From the NCBI RefSeq assembly GCF_004355225.1, contig NZ_CP037933.1:3844001-3908000 (forward strand): a DNA stretch of 64,000 nt. The letters are read 5' to 3'. Shown one piece after another: positions 8,833 through 17,527 of the stretch. This DNA comes from Flavobacterium nackdongense. Lineage in GTDB: Bacteria; Bacteroidota; Bacteroidia; Flavobacteriales; Flavobacteriaceae. The position numbers were made by a program, and so were the translations under genes. How positions within the stretch are numbered: position 1 is the stretch's first letter; every line of letters starts with the position of its first letter. The notes under the pieces were generated by a model. The model was not told the origin of the DNA. It saw nothing but the letters and a program-made list of their open reading frames with translations, and did not search any database.

Positions 8833-8849
8833 TCCAAACTTTATATATT

Positions 8850-9806
8850 TTGAAACTAACACGAGAATTAAAAACAGGCATTTTTGCGCTAACGACTATT
8901 GTTTTATTTATCTGGGGGTACAGTTTCCTGAAAGGGAAAGATCTTTTGGATAAATACCGAACTTTTTATGTGCAATACGACAATGTCGAAGGCCTATCGC
9001 CCTCTGCTTCGGTCACCATCAACGGATTGGTTGTGGGTAAAGTAACTAAGATTTCGTTGAATAAAGAAACGGGGAAACTAATGGTGCGCTTGCAACTCAA
9101 AACCGATTTTCCTATTTCGAAAACCAGTACTGCAGTAATCTATAAACCCGGATTTATCGACGGGAAACAAATTGCCATCCATCCTAATCTTGCGGACAAA
9201 TCCGAGTGTGCCGAAGGTCAAATTTTAGTAGGGACTTCCGAATTGGACTTAACCGAAGCATTAAAACAGCAATTGGTTCCGCTTCAAGCAAAGTTCGAAA
9301 AAGTAATGCTTAATGCTGATAATTTATTGACAGGAATCAACAATGTTTTAGATGCTCAAGGACAACAAGACCTCAAGAAAAGTTTAGCCGAATTGAGTCA
9401 AACCATGCAGCAATTCCACAAAGCATCTTCCAGTGTCAATGCGATGCTCGATGACAATAAGGTTCAGATCAATGGCGTGGTGACTAATCTAAATAAAGTT
9501 TCGTCGGATTTTTCTAAAATATCCGATTCGCTTCAAAAAGCCGATTTGGGAAAAACGGCTAAAAACTTGCAAAAAACCCTAGAAAATCTAGACAAAATTA
9601 TGGCCGATATTCAATCTGGTAAAGGCTCGATGGGAAAATTAGTTAAAGACGAAGCCCTCTACAATAATCTGGAAAAAACATCCAAAGAATTAGAATTATT
9701 GCTAGAAGATGTTCGACTTCATCCAACGCGTTATGTAAATGTTTCCGTTTTTGGAAAGAAAAACAAACCTTATGTAGCACCTGTAAAAGATACTATTTCA
9801 AAATAA
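8850..9806 (+). CDS. MCE family protein (MlaD-like)
   Basis: The 318-residue protein starts at a TTG codon, the only plausible initiation codon before the conserved N-terminus LKTGIFALTTIVLFIWGYSFLKG, whose single membrane helix anchors it in the inner membrane. Residues about 35-120 form an MCE domain (YDNVEGLSPSASVTINGLVVGKV). A long helical/coiled-coil tail (about 130-290) follows. MCE/MlaD proteins form hexameric rings that pass phospholipids between membranes with an ABC transporter. No MlaE or MlaF gene is in this window. It follows the amidases by 55 bases. Confidence 0.9.
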   Translation: MKLTRELKTGIFALTTIVLFIWGYSFLKGKDLLDKYRTFYVQYDNVEGLSPSASVTINGLVVGKVTKISLNKETGKLMVRLQLKTDFPISKTSTAVIYKPGFIDGKQIAIHPNLADKSECAEGQILVGTSELDLTEALKQQLVPLQAKFEKVMLNADNLLTGINNVLDAQGQQDLKKSLAELSQTMQQFHKASSSVNAMLDDNKVQINGVVTNLNKVSSDFSKISDSLQKADLGKTAKNLQKTLENLDKIMADIQSGKGSMGKLVKDEALYNNLEKTSKELELLLEDVRLHPTRYVNVSVFGKKNKPYVAPVKDTISK

Positions 9807-9810
9807 TAAA

Positions 9811-11151
9811 GTGATAATTATGGGGTATTTAAGTTCAATTTTATTTGCCATTCTGCTAGCCGTTGGATTTGGTTATTTTTATTTGAATATAAAAAAAATC
9901 ATCCGAAACATCAATCTTGGTCAAGAAGTTGATCGAAAGGACAATCCCCAAGCCCGATGGAAAAACATGGCGATGATTGCCCTCGGACAATCAAAAATGG
10001 TCAAAAGACCCATTTCTGGAATATTGCACATTATTGTGTATGCCGGGTTTATCATCATCAATATCGAATTGCTTGAAATAATTATCGATGGATTATTTGG
10101 AACCCACAGAATTTTTGCCTTTTTGGGGACTTTTTACGATGTATTGATTGGGTCATTCGAAATCTTAGCCGGACTTGTTTTGCTAGCGGTATTTGCTTTT
10201 TGGACAAGAAGAAATATCATCCGTTTGAAGCGATTTGCCAGCAAAGATTTAAATGGTTTTCCTAAGAACGACGCCAATTATATCCTGTATTTCGAAGTCG
10301 TTTTGATGTCGTTATTTTTATTGATGAACGCTTCCGACTTGCATTTGCAAAACATTCCGGGAGGCTTTTCACATTATATCACAGCTGGAAGTTATCCGAT
10401 AAGCCAGTTCATTGCGCCATTATTCAACGGTGTTTCTAGTGAATTGGTGATGGTACTCAACGAACTATTTTGGTGGTTGCACATCATTGGCATTCTCATT
10501 TTTATGAACTATTTGTACTATTCAAAACACCTTCATATTCTGCTAGCGTTCCCCAATACCTATTTCGCCGATTTGAACGCAAAAGGAAAATTCAATAATT
10601 TAGAGTCGGTCACCAATGAAGTGAAACTGATGATGGATCCCAATGCCGACCCTTATGCCGCTCCACCCGCAAATGAAAACGCAGTTCCCAGCAAGTTTGG
10701 CGCAAGCGATATTCAGGATTTGAACTGGGTGCAATTATTGAATGCCTATACCTGCACCGAATGTGGGCGTTGCACTTCATCCTGTCCTGCTAATCTGACC
10801 GGAAAGCAATTATCGCCTCGTAAAATTATGATGGACACCAGAGACCGAATCGAGGAAGTAGGCAAAAATATCGATGCCAACAATGGCGTTTTCGTTCCCG
10901 ATAACAAATCATTACTCAACGATTACATCACCGCCGAAGAATTATGGGCCTGTACATCCTGCAATGCTTGCGTCGAAGAATGTCCCGTAAACATCAATCC
11001 ATTGTCGATTATTGTCGATTTGCGTCGCTATCTCGTAATGGAACAAAGCGCGGCGCCAATGTCGTTGAACGCGATGATGAGCAATATAGAAAACAATGGA
11101 GCACCTTGGCAATACAATCAGCAAGACCGATTGAATTGGAAGAATGAATAG
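9811..11151 (+). CDS. Membrane-bound 4Fe-4S protein, HdrE/HdrC-like
   Basis: The protein (446 residues from the GTG at 9811, or 443 from the ATG at 9820) has several membrane helices in its first 260 residues (starting at YLSSILFAILLAVGFGYFYL). A cytoplasmic ferredoxin domain carries two cluster motifs, CTECGRCTSSCPA and CTSCNACVEECPV. This resembles a fusion of a cytochrome-b-like HdrE/NarI-type anchor with HdrC. The next gene encodes an HdrB-like CCG-domain protein, so the pair probably forms a membrane electron-transfer module passing electrons between a soluble donor and quinone. The electron donor is unknown. It begins 4 bases after the MCE stop. Confidence 0.88.
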   Translation: MIIMGYLSSILFAILLAVGFGYFYLNIKKIIRNINLGQEVDRKDNPQARWKNMAMIALGQSKMVKRPISGILHIIVYAGFIIINIELLEIIIDGLFGTHRIFAFLGTFYDVLIGSFEILAGLVLLAVFAFWTRRNIIRLKRFASKDLNGFPKNDANYILYFEVVLMSLFLLMNASDLHLQNIPGGFSHYITAGSYPISQFIAPLFNGVSSELVMVLNELFWWLHIIGILIFMNYLYYSKHLHILLAFPNTYFADLNAKGKFNNLESVTNEVKLMMDPNADPYAAPPANENAVPSKFGASDIQDLNWVQLLNAYTCTECGRCTSSCPANLTGKQLSPRKIMMDTRDRIEEVGKNIDANNGVFVPDNKSLLNDYITAEELWACTSCNACVEECPVNINPLSIIVDLRRYLVMEQSAAPMSLNAMMSNIENNGAPWQYNQQDRLNWKNE

Positions 11152-11160
11152 CATAATTTG

Positions 11161-11256
11161 GGCGTGACCCTCCGTAAAAACTGCGGGTCGGGCTGTACGT
11201 TCCCGCTTTTTTTCTTTATCAATTGCCACGGGTTTGAACCCGTGGCAATTGATAAA
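11161..11256. repeat. Palindromic intergenic repeat with about 28-bp stem
   Basis: Two structured parts lie side by side. The first (11164-11190) pairs GACCC with GGGTC. The second is a near-perfect inverted repeat whose arms run about 11196-11256 around a TG centre at CACGGGTT-TG-AACCCGTG, extending through the CAATTG and TTTATC/GATAAA flanks. The T- and A-runs at the ends would let it act as a bidirectional terminator. It separates the two Hdr-like genes and has the look of a REP-type dispersed element. Confidence 0.75.
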
Positions 11257-11381
11257 GAAAAAAGAGCTCCACTTCCATCCCTCACGCGGATACAGGAAAA
11301 AACAAATAAATTGATAAAACAAAACGGTTTCAGATGACAGTTTTTTAAACTTTAAACACTTAAACCTTTAAACTTTTTTAT

Positions 11382-12173
11382 ATGTCAGAAGTATTAATAG
11401 TACCTACAATGGCCGAAATGCTTTCACAAGGCAAACAACCTGAAGTATTGTTTTGGGTAGGTTGCGCAGGAAGTTTCGATGATAGAGCCAAAAAAATCAC
11501 CAAAGCATTTGTCCGCATTTTGAATCGCGCCAACGTTTCTTTTGCAGTGCTAGGAACTGAAGAAAGTTGTTCTGGTGATCCAGCCAAACGAGCAGGAAAC
11601 GAATTTTTGTTCCAAATGCAGGCTATGACCAATATTGAGGTTTTGAACGCCTACGAAATAAAAAAAATCGTAACTGCTTGTCCACATTGCTTCAATACCT
11701 TGAAAAATGAATACCCAGAATTGGGCGGAAAATACGAAGTTTTACATCATACCGAATTCTTAAAATCCCTACTCGACGATGGACGATTGACCATCGAAGG
11801 CGGACAATTCAAAGGAAAACGAATTACATTTCACGATCCTTGTTATTTAGGAAGAGCCAATAATATTTATGAAGCGCCTCGCGATTTAATTCAAAAACTC
11901 GACGCCGAATTGGTCGAAATGAAGCGTTCCCGAGCCAACGGATTATGTTGTGGTGCCGGTGGAGCTCAAATGTTCAAAGATGCTGAACCCGGAAACAAAG
12001 AAATCAACATCGAGAGAACCGAAGATGCGCTTGAAACCAAACCCGATATCATCGCGGCCGGCTGTCCGTTTTGCAACACGATGATGACCGACGGTATCAA
12101 AAACAAAGAAAAAGAAGGCGAAGTAAAAGTTATAGACATCGCCGAATTGATTGCAAACGCAATGGATTTGTAA
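11382..12173 (+). CDS. CCG-domain (Fe-S)-binding protein, HdrB-like
   Basis: The 263-residue soluble protein contains two cysteine-rich CCG domains. The first has GCAGSFDDRA, ESCSGDPAKR and CPHCFNTLKNE, and the second has HDPCYLGR, GLCCGAGG and GCPFCNTM. In HdrB and relatives these Cys bind non-cubane 4Fe-4S clusters at the site where thiols or disulfides react. It is very likely the partner of the membrane Fe-S protein encoded just upstream (230 bases away across a palindromic repeat). In the wider family such modules oxidise lactate, glycolate, glycerol 3-phosphate or heterodisulfide. Here the substrate is not evident. Confidence 0.9.
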   Translation: MSEVLIVPTMAEMLSQGKQPEVLFWVGCAGSFDDRAKKITKAFVRILNRANVSFAVLGTEESCSGDPAKRAGNEFLFQMQAMTNIEVLNAYEIKKIVTACPHCFNTLKNEYPELGGKYEVLHHTEFLKSLLDDGRLTIEGGQFKGKRITFHDPCYLGRANNIYEAPRDLIQKLDAELVEMKRSRANGLCCGAGGAQMFKDAEPGNKEINIERTEDALETKPDIIAAGCPFCNTMMTDGIKNKEKEGEVKVIDIAELIANAMDL

Positions 12174-12175
12174 TA

Positions 12176-12219
12176 TAACCCGCAACTTATAACCCGCAAC
12201 CTAATAACTCATAACTCCA
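12176..12219 (+). repeat. C/A-rich degenerate repeat leader
   Basis: AACCCGCAAC occurs at the start of this spacer and again after a TTAT spacer, then ATAACTCATAACTCC runs into the ATG at 12220. It has almost no G. It resembles the leaders before 18719 and 29608. Confidence 0.55.
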
Positions 12220-12702
12220 ATGCTTATACCTTTCGAAAATTTACCATTAGAATCCAAAATCTGGATTTACCAATCCAACAGAAAATTCTCGGATGCTGAA
12301 TTCGCTGAAATTGAAGCGGAAGTACACTCTTTTCTGGAACAATGGGAAGCACATAGTGTTAGTCTTGAAACAGGATATCAGCTCAAATACAATCGTTTTA
12401 TCATTATTGCCGTCAATCAGGAGGTGCAAGCCGCTACCGGTTGTTCCATCGATAAATCGGTGCAATTCATTCAAAAATTGGAACAAAAGTACCAAGTCGA
12501 TTTACTCGATAAAATGAATGTTACTTTCAAAAACGGCGAACACATTGCGCACAAATCCTTGATCGATTTTAAAAAAATGGCCAAAGAAAAAGCAGTGACC
12601 GAAAATACCATTGTGTTCAACAACCTCGTTAATACCATCGAAGAATATAACGATTCTTGGGAAGTTCCGGCTATGGATAGTTGGCACAGTCGTTTTTTCT
12701 AA
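12220..12702 (+). CDS. Conserved Bacteroidetes protein of unknown function
   Basis: The 160-residue protein has no signal peptide and no membrane helix. It starts MLIPFENLPLESKIWIYQ and contains FIIIAVNQEVQAATGCSIDKSVQFIQ. Proteins like this are common in Flavobacteriia and are sometimes labelled 'ABC transporter ATPase'. The sequence has no Walker A, no Walker B and no ABC signature, so that label is unsupported. The Asn/Cys-containing patch around AVNQEV...GCSID is the most likely functional site. It lies between the CCG Fe-S protein and the GH3 lipoprotein on the same strand and may be co-transcribed with them. Confidence 0.82.
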   Translation: MLIPFENLPLESKIWIYQSNRKFSDAEFAEIEAEVHSFLEQWEAHSVSLETGYQLKYNRFIIIAVNQEVQAATGCSIDKSVQFIQKLEQKYQVDLLDKMNVTFKNGEHIAHKSLIDFKKMAKEKAVTENTIVFNNLVNTIEEYNDSWEVPAMDSWHSRFF

Positions 12703-12713
12703 AACCTAAGTGT

Positions 12714-15700
12714 ATGAAATCTATATTGGCCCGAATGGGATGCAGTGTTATGTTGCTCTTTTTGCTGACCGATTGTGCCAGTAAAAAGTCAAAAATTCCA
12801 TTCGAAAAACCGGAAATAACCGAAAATGAAGAAATCTACATTCCGCATTTAAAATCGGAGCGAAAAAACTTCTTCAAAGAGTCCGAGGCTGAAAAAAAAT
12901 GGGTAGATAGTGTGTACCAAACGATGTCGTTAGACGAAAAATTGGGGCAGCTTTTTATGATTTCGGCCTATTCGAATAAGGATTCTGTACACGTTAATTC
13001 AGTCGAAAAATTAATTGTCGAGCACAAAGTAGGAGGAGTAATTTTCTTTCAAGGCGGTCCTGTTCGTCAGGCCAATTTGAGCAACAGTTTCCAATCCAAA
13101 TCCAAAATCCCCTTATTTATTGCAATCGATGCCGAATGGGGGTTGAGTATGCGCCTCGATTCTACTTTTGTACATCCTTGGAATATGACTTTGGGTGCCG
13201 TTCAGAATTTGATTCTGATAGAAAAAGTAGGGGAGAGTATGGGCAAAGAAAGCAAGAGAATGGGCGTACATTTTAACTTTGCTCCCGTTTTAGACATCAA
13301 TACCAATCCCAAAAATCCGGTTATAGGATTTCGATCTTTTGGCGAAAGCAAGGTTAATGTCAGTGATAGAGCTATTGCTTTGATGAAAGGAGTTCAAAAT
13401 CAAGGTGTTTTTTCTACAGGAAAACATTTTCCCGGTCACGGCAATACGGCTGTCGATTCGCACAAAGCCTTACCACTGGTAGATTATTCAAAAGAACATA
13501 TCGATTTAGTCGAGTTGTATCCTTACAAACGACTATTCGATGAGGGTTTGGTTTCTGTGATGGTAGGGCATTTGAATATTCCTAGTTTAGAACCAAGACC
13601 CAATTATCCTACCTCCATTTCCAAAAGTATCGTAACCGAATTACTGCAGAATGAAATGCAATTTGATGGGCTCATTTTTACTGATGCACTTAATATGAAA
13701 GGCGTTAGTACTTACAGAGAAAACACTGATATTCCTTCAACGCCTGGGGATATTGACTTGAAAGCTTTTCTGGCAGGGAATGATATTTTGTTATGTTCTG
13801 ATACTGTTCCATTTTCAATAGCGAAAATGCGTTCGGCCTATTTGACCAATGTGATTTCAGAGGAACGCTTGGTGTATTCTGTAAAAAAGATTTTACGCTA
13901 CAAATTCAAAGCGGGTTTGCCTCAATTCAAACCCATCGATACTTCGAATTTAGTACAAGATATCAACCCTTCGTCGAACAAAGCCTTGCATTATCAATTG
14001 TTTGAAAATGCAATTACCGTTTTAGAAAACAAAGAAAGTATTCTTCCAATAAAGAATTTGCAAAACAATAGAATTGCCTATGTGAAATTAGGTGATGCTC
14101 CAAACTCTGAATTTGTTGCTCATTTAAAAAAATATACCGAAATCACAGAAGTCGCCAGCCAAAATATGGATAGTTTAAATCAAAAATTGAAAGATTTCGA
14201 TACGGTTATTGTTGGTTTTCATAAATCGGATCGAGCTTTTAGAAATCAGGATTTTACCGAAACAGAGTCGCTTTGGTTGCAACAAATTGCCAAAAAAAAC
14301 AAAGTGATTTTGGATGTTTTTGCAAAACCCTATTCACTCTTGCCCATATCCAATTATGACGATATTGAAGGATTAGTGGTTTCCTACCAAAATTCGGATG
14401 TTGCTCAAATCGTTTCGGCTGAATTAATTTTTGGTGCCATCGAAGCCAAAGGGAAATTGCCCGTTTCTGTCAATACTCATTACAAAGTTAATGATGGTTT
14501 ACCCACCGAAAAACTGAATCGTTTGGGCTTTACTGCTCCCGAAAATGTTGGGATGAGTCCATTGAAATTGCAAGAAATTGAGCAAATAGTCAATAAAGCG
14601 ATCGAGGAAAAAATTGCACCCGGAATTGTGGTTTTGGTAGCTAGAAAAGGGAAGGTGGTTTATCAGAAAGCCTTTGGATATCAAACCTACGACAAGCTAA
14701 AAATGGTTGCCACCACCGATTTGTATGATGTGGCTTCGTTGACCAAAATGATTGCTACGCTACCCAATTTGATGCAACAGTACGATAAGGGAAAGGTGAA
14801 TTTGGCAACTACTTTGGCAACAATGCTTCCTCTATTTAAAGATTCGAATAAAGCCAGCATCAATTTCAAAGATTTGCTATTGCATAATGCACAGCTGATT
14901 CCTTATATTCCGTATTATAAAAACACGCTTGATAGTTCTGGAAAACCTTTAGAAAAATATTACAGCAAAACTTCTGCCCCAAACTTTTCGAAGCAAGTGG
15001 CCGATAGTATGTTCATTCGGAATGATTTTCACGACACGATTATGAAAATTATGGTGGATAGCAAATTATTGCCCGAAAAAAAATACAAATACAGCGATCT
15101 GACCTTTATGATTTTGAAAGAATATCTGGAAAAATCAACGGCAAAAAAACTAGATGTTTTGGTGCAAGATCAGTTTTTCCGATCGCTTGGAATGAATTAT
15201 TCGCTATTTAATCCTTTACAAAAAAAGAATAAATCGGATATTGCTCCTACTGAAATAGACAATTATTTCAGGCACCAAACTTTGCAAGGCTATGTTCACG
15301 ATCAAGGAGCTGCTATCGAAGGCGGGGTGCAAGGACACGCCGGATTGTTTTCTAATGCGATGGACATTGCCAAAATGATGCAATTGTATTTGCAAAAAGG
15401 GAATTATGGTGGTATTCAATATTTTTCATCGCAAACATTTGACGATTTCAACAGTTGTTATTTGTGTGCCGAAGGAAATGTTCGTGGCTTAGGTTTTAAT
15501 AAGCCTCGCGGAATAGACAATCCCGCTTCAAAATCGGCTTCGGACCGTAGTTTTGGTCATACCGGATTTACGGGAACTATGACTTGGGCAGACCCCGTTA
15601 CCGAGACTGTGTATGTTTTTCTCTCGAATAGAACTTATCCTGAAGTAGTTGAAAATAAATTGGCCAAAGGCAAAATCCGAGAACAGATTCAAGAAATTAT

Positions 15701-15722
15701 TTACGAAGCTATCGAAAAGTAA
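12714..15722 (+). CDS. Lipoprotein: NagZ-like GH3 fused to serine hydrolase
   Basis: From the ATG at 12714 the product is 1002 residues, with a lipoprotein signal (MLLFLLTDC). Residues about 50-400 form a GH3 domain with the NagZ hallmark KHFPGHGNTAVDSHKALP, whose Asp-Ser-His holds the acid/base His of beta-N-acetylhexosaminidases. A GH3 C-terminal-like domain follows (about 400-590). The last 400 residues are a class-C beta-lactamase-like serine hydrolase with the S-x-x-K motif at Ser675 (VASLTKM), a YSDLTF segment and a C-terminal FGHTGFTG. Both activities point to the periplasmic face of peptidoglycan turnover or recycling, removing GlcNAc and cutting stem-peptide or ester bonds. A start 11 codons upstream is possible but would disrupt the lipoprotein signal. 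Confidence 0.92.
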   Translation: MKSILARMGCSVMLLFLLTDCASKKSKIPFEKPEITENEEIYIPHLKSERKNFFKESEAEKKWVDSVYQTMSLDEKLGQLFMISAYSNKDSVHVNSVEKLIVEHKVGGVIFFQGGPVRQANLSNSFQSKSKIPLFIAIDAEWGLSMRLDSTFVHPWNMTLGAVQNLILIEKVGESMGKESKRMGVHFNFAPVLDINTNPKNPVIGFRSFGESKVNVSDRAIALMKGVQNQGVFSTGKHFPGHGNTAVDSHKALPLVDYSKEHIDLVELYPYKRLFDEGLVSVMVGHLNIPSLEPRPNYPTSISKSIVTELLQNEMQFDGLIFTDALNMKGVSTYRENTDIPSTPGDIDLKAFLAGNDILLCSDTVPFSIAKMRSAYLTNVISEERLVYSVKKILRYKFKAGLPQFKPIDTSNLVQDINPSSNKALHYQLFENAITVLENKESILPIKNLQNNRIAYVKLGDAPNSEFVAHLKKYTEITEVASQNMDSLNQKLKDFDTVIVGFHKSDRAFRNQDFTETESLWLQQIAKKNKVILDVFAKPYSLLPISNYDDIEGLVVSYQNSDVAQIVSAELIFGAIEAKGKLPVSVNTHYKVNDGLPTEKLNRLGFTAPENVGMSPLKLQEIEQIVNKAIEEKIAPGIVVLVARKGKVVYQKAFGYQTYDKLKMVATTDLYDVASLTKMIATLPNLMQQYDKGKVNLATTLATMLPLFKDSNKASINFKDLLLHNAQLIPYIPYYKNTLDSSGKPLEKYYSKTSAPNFSKQVADSMFIRNDFHDTIMKIMVDSKLLPEKKYKYSDLTFMILKEYLEKSTAKKLDVLVQDQFFRSLGMNYSLFNPLQKKNKSDIAPTEIDNYFRHQTLQGYVHDQGAAIEGGVQGHAGLFSNAMDIAKMMQLYLQKGNYGGIQYFSSQTFDDFNSCYLCAEGNVRGLGFNKPRGIDNPASKSASDRSFGHTGFTGTMTWADPVTETVYVFLSNRTYPEVVENKLAKGKIREQIQEIIYEAIEK

Positions 15723-15794
15723 CTTTGAAATTTATATTCATTTTTCAGAAATTCATTTCTATTTTCCCTAAATTCGTTTCATCAAAATACAGAT

Positions 15795-16928
15795 ATGAAA
15801 ATAGCAATCGTATGTTATCCAACCTTTGGCGGAAGTGGCGTTGTAGCTACTGAGTTGGGTTTAGAATTGGCGCGACGGGGTCACGAAATTCATTTTATTA
15901 CCTACAGTCAACCCGTTCGATTGGCGTTGCTCAGTACCAATGTGCATTATCATGAGGTAAATGTTCCTGAATATCCCTTGTTCCATTTTCAACCGTATGA
16001 ACTGGCTTTGTCGAGCAAATTAGTCGATATGGTGAAGTTGTACAAAATCGAATTACTGCACGTACATTATGCCATTCCGCACGCTTATGCTGGTTATATG
16101 GCCAAGCAAATGCTCAAAGATGAAGGGATCAATTTGCCGATGATTACTACTTTGCACGGAACTGATATCACTTTGGTAGGCAATCATCCTTTCTATAAAA
16201 CTGCGGTTACATTTAGTATCAATAAATCAGATTTTGTGACTTCGGTGTCCGAAAGTCTCAAAGCGGATACGCTGAAGTTATTCAAAATTAAAAATGAAAT
16301 TCAGGTGATTCCGAATTTTATCGAATTGGATAAGCACGAAGTCGAAGCCGTGACTTCTTGCCGTCGCTCGGTGATGGCTGACGAAAATGAACGAATTATT
16401 ACGCACATCAGTAATTTCAGAAAAGTGAAACGAATACCCGATGTGATTCAAATATTTTATAAAATTCAGCAGCAGATTCCGGCCAAATTGATGATGGTAG
16501 GCGATGGTCCCGAAAAAGAAAAAGCGGAATATTTATGCCAAGAATTAGGCATTTTAGACAAAGTTATTTTCTTTGGTAACAGCAATGAAATTGACAAAAT
16601 ATTGAGTTATACCGATTTGTTTTTGTTGCCCTCTGAAACCGAGAGTTTCGGTCTTGCAGCTCTCGAAGCAATGGCTTGGAGCGTTCCTGTCATTTCGAGT
16701 AATTCTGGTGGTTTACCCGAAGTGAATTTTGATGGGGTTTCAGGATATTTGAGTGATAAGGGAAATGTTGATGAAATGGCCGAAAACGCCTTGAAAATTT
16801 TGAAAGACACAGCTACTTTAAATAAATTCAAAGAAAATGCGTTAGCAGTAGCAAAGCAATTTGACATCGAAAACATTCTGCCTTTGTACGAAGAACTCTA
16901 TCATAAAGCGATATATAAATTTTCATGA
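15795..16928 (+). CDS. bshA: N-acetyl-alpha-D-glucosaminyl L-malate synthase
   Basis: The 377-residue GT4 glycosyltransferase begins MKIAIVCYPTFGGSGVVATELG. It also has HGTDITLVG and the GT4 donor-site pattern SETESFGLAALEAMA with E-x7-E spacing. This combination is diagnostic of BshA, which joins UDP-GlcNAc and L-malate in the first step of bacillithiol synthesis. Bacillithiol is the main low-molecular-weight thiol in many Bacteroidetes. The enzyme is cytoplasmic. The next gene overlaps its stop by four bases (ATGA), indicating translational coupling. Confidence 0.94.
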   Translation: MKIAIVCYPTFGGSGVVATELGLELARRGHEIHFITYSQPVRLALLSTNVHYHEVNVPEYPLFHFQPYELALSSKLVDMVKLYKIELLHVHYAIPHAYAGYMAKQMLKDEGINLPMITTLHGTDITLVGNHPFYKTAVTFSINKSDFVTSVSESLKADTLKLFKIKNEIQVIPNFIELDKHEVEAVTSCRRSVMADENERIITHISNFRKVKRIPDVIQIFYKIQQQIPAKLMMVGDGPEKEKAEYLCQELGILDKVIFFGNSNEIDKILSYTDLFLLPSETESFGLAALEAMAWSVPVISSNSGGLPEVNFDGVSGYLSDKGNVDEMAENALKILKDTATLNKFKENALAVAKQFDIENILPLYEELYHKAIYKFS

Positions 16929-17353
16929 AAAAAGTAATCTTATTATTGGTTAGTTTATTCCTGTTTTCTTGCGGTGCTACCTCTACAAAAACAGCAGGGA
17001 CGAATGCCTTGTACGAACTGATAACCCAACAAGCCGATGGCGGCGCGAGTATTCGTTTTTTCGAAATATTAAGTACAGAAAATGAAATTGCCATGTTGCT
17101 AAATGACGAGAAATTAAAAGAAAAAATTAAACCCAGCGACATTCAAAATGCTAATTTTATTGTTTTGAATCTGGGCGAAAAAGCAACTGGCGGATCTAAA
17201 ATAGGGATTGAAAGTGCGGTGGAAACAGATAAAAATATCATTATTACGATAAAAGAAACAGAAACGAAATCAGGTTCAACTGCGGCGCAAGAAATTACCA
17301 CTCCATTCAGCGTGGTAAAAATTAATTCTAAAAAAGAAATTATCATTAAATAG
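16925..17353 (+). CDS. Small hypothetical lipoprotein
   Basis: The 142-residue protein has a clear lipoprotein signal (VSLFLFSCGATS, lipid-modified Cys at residue 16). The mature part (TNALYELITQQADGGASIRFFEILSTENEI...) has no family I can name but is typical of small Bacteroidetes envelope lipoproteins. Its ATG overlaps the bshA stop codon, so it is co-translated with bshA. A link to thiol metabolism is not implied by the sequence. Confidence 0.85.
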   Translation: MKKVILLLVSLFLFSCGATSTKTAGTNALYELITQQADGGASIRFFEILSTENEIAMLLNDEKLKEKIKPSDIQNANFIVLNLGEKATGGSKIGIESAVETDKNIIITIKETETKSGSTAAQEITTPFSVVKINSKKEIIIK

Positions 17354-17482
17354 CAAAGATTTTTGGGAAATTTTCGAAAACCTTTTGTAGGGTTACTATA
17401 ATTTTATATTATAAATAAAGTTAAAATATTCTGATTATCAAAAGGTTGAGAATTGATTTTTAAATCTTCATCCTTTAAAGTT

Positions 17483-17511
17483 TTGAACATTGAACTAAAA
17501 TATTATATTTG
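17483..17511 (+). promoter_or_regulatory. Promoter of aroC
   Basis: TTG at 17483-17485, an 18-base spacer and TATATTTG at 17504-17511 fit the Bacteroidetes consensus. Transcription should start near 17518, giving a very short leader to the ATG at 17528 and supporting that start over the longer in-frame extension. Confidence 0.75.
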
Positions 17512-17527
17512 TTCAAAACTAATTATA

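Noticed and set aside
12220..12702. Possible ABC transporter ATPase
   Set aside because: Proteins of this kind often carry that label, but the sequence has no Walker A, Walker B or ABC signature and is only 160 residues.
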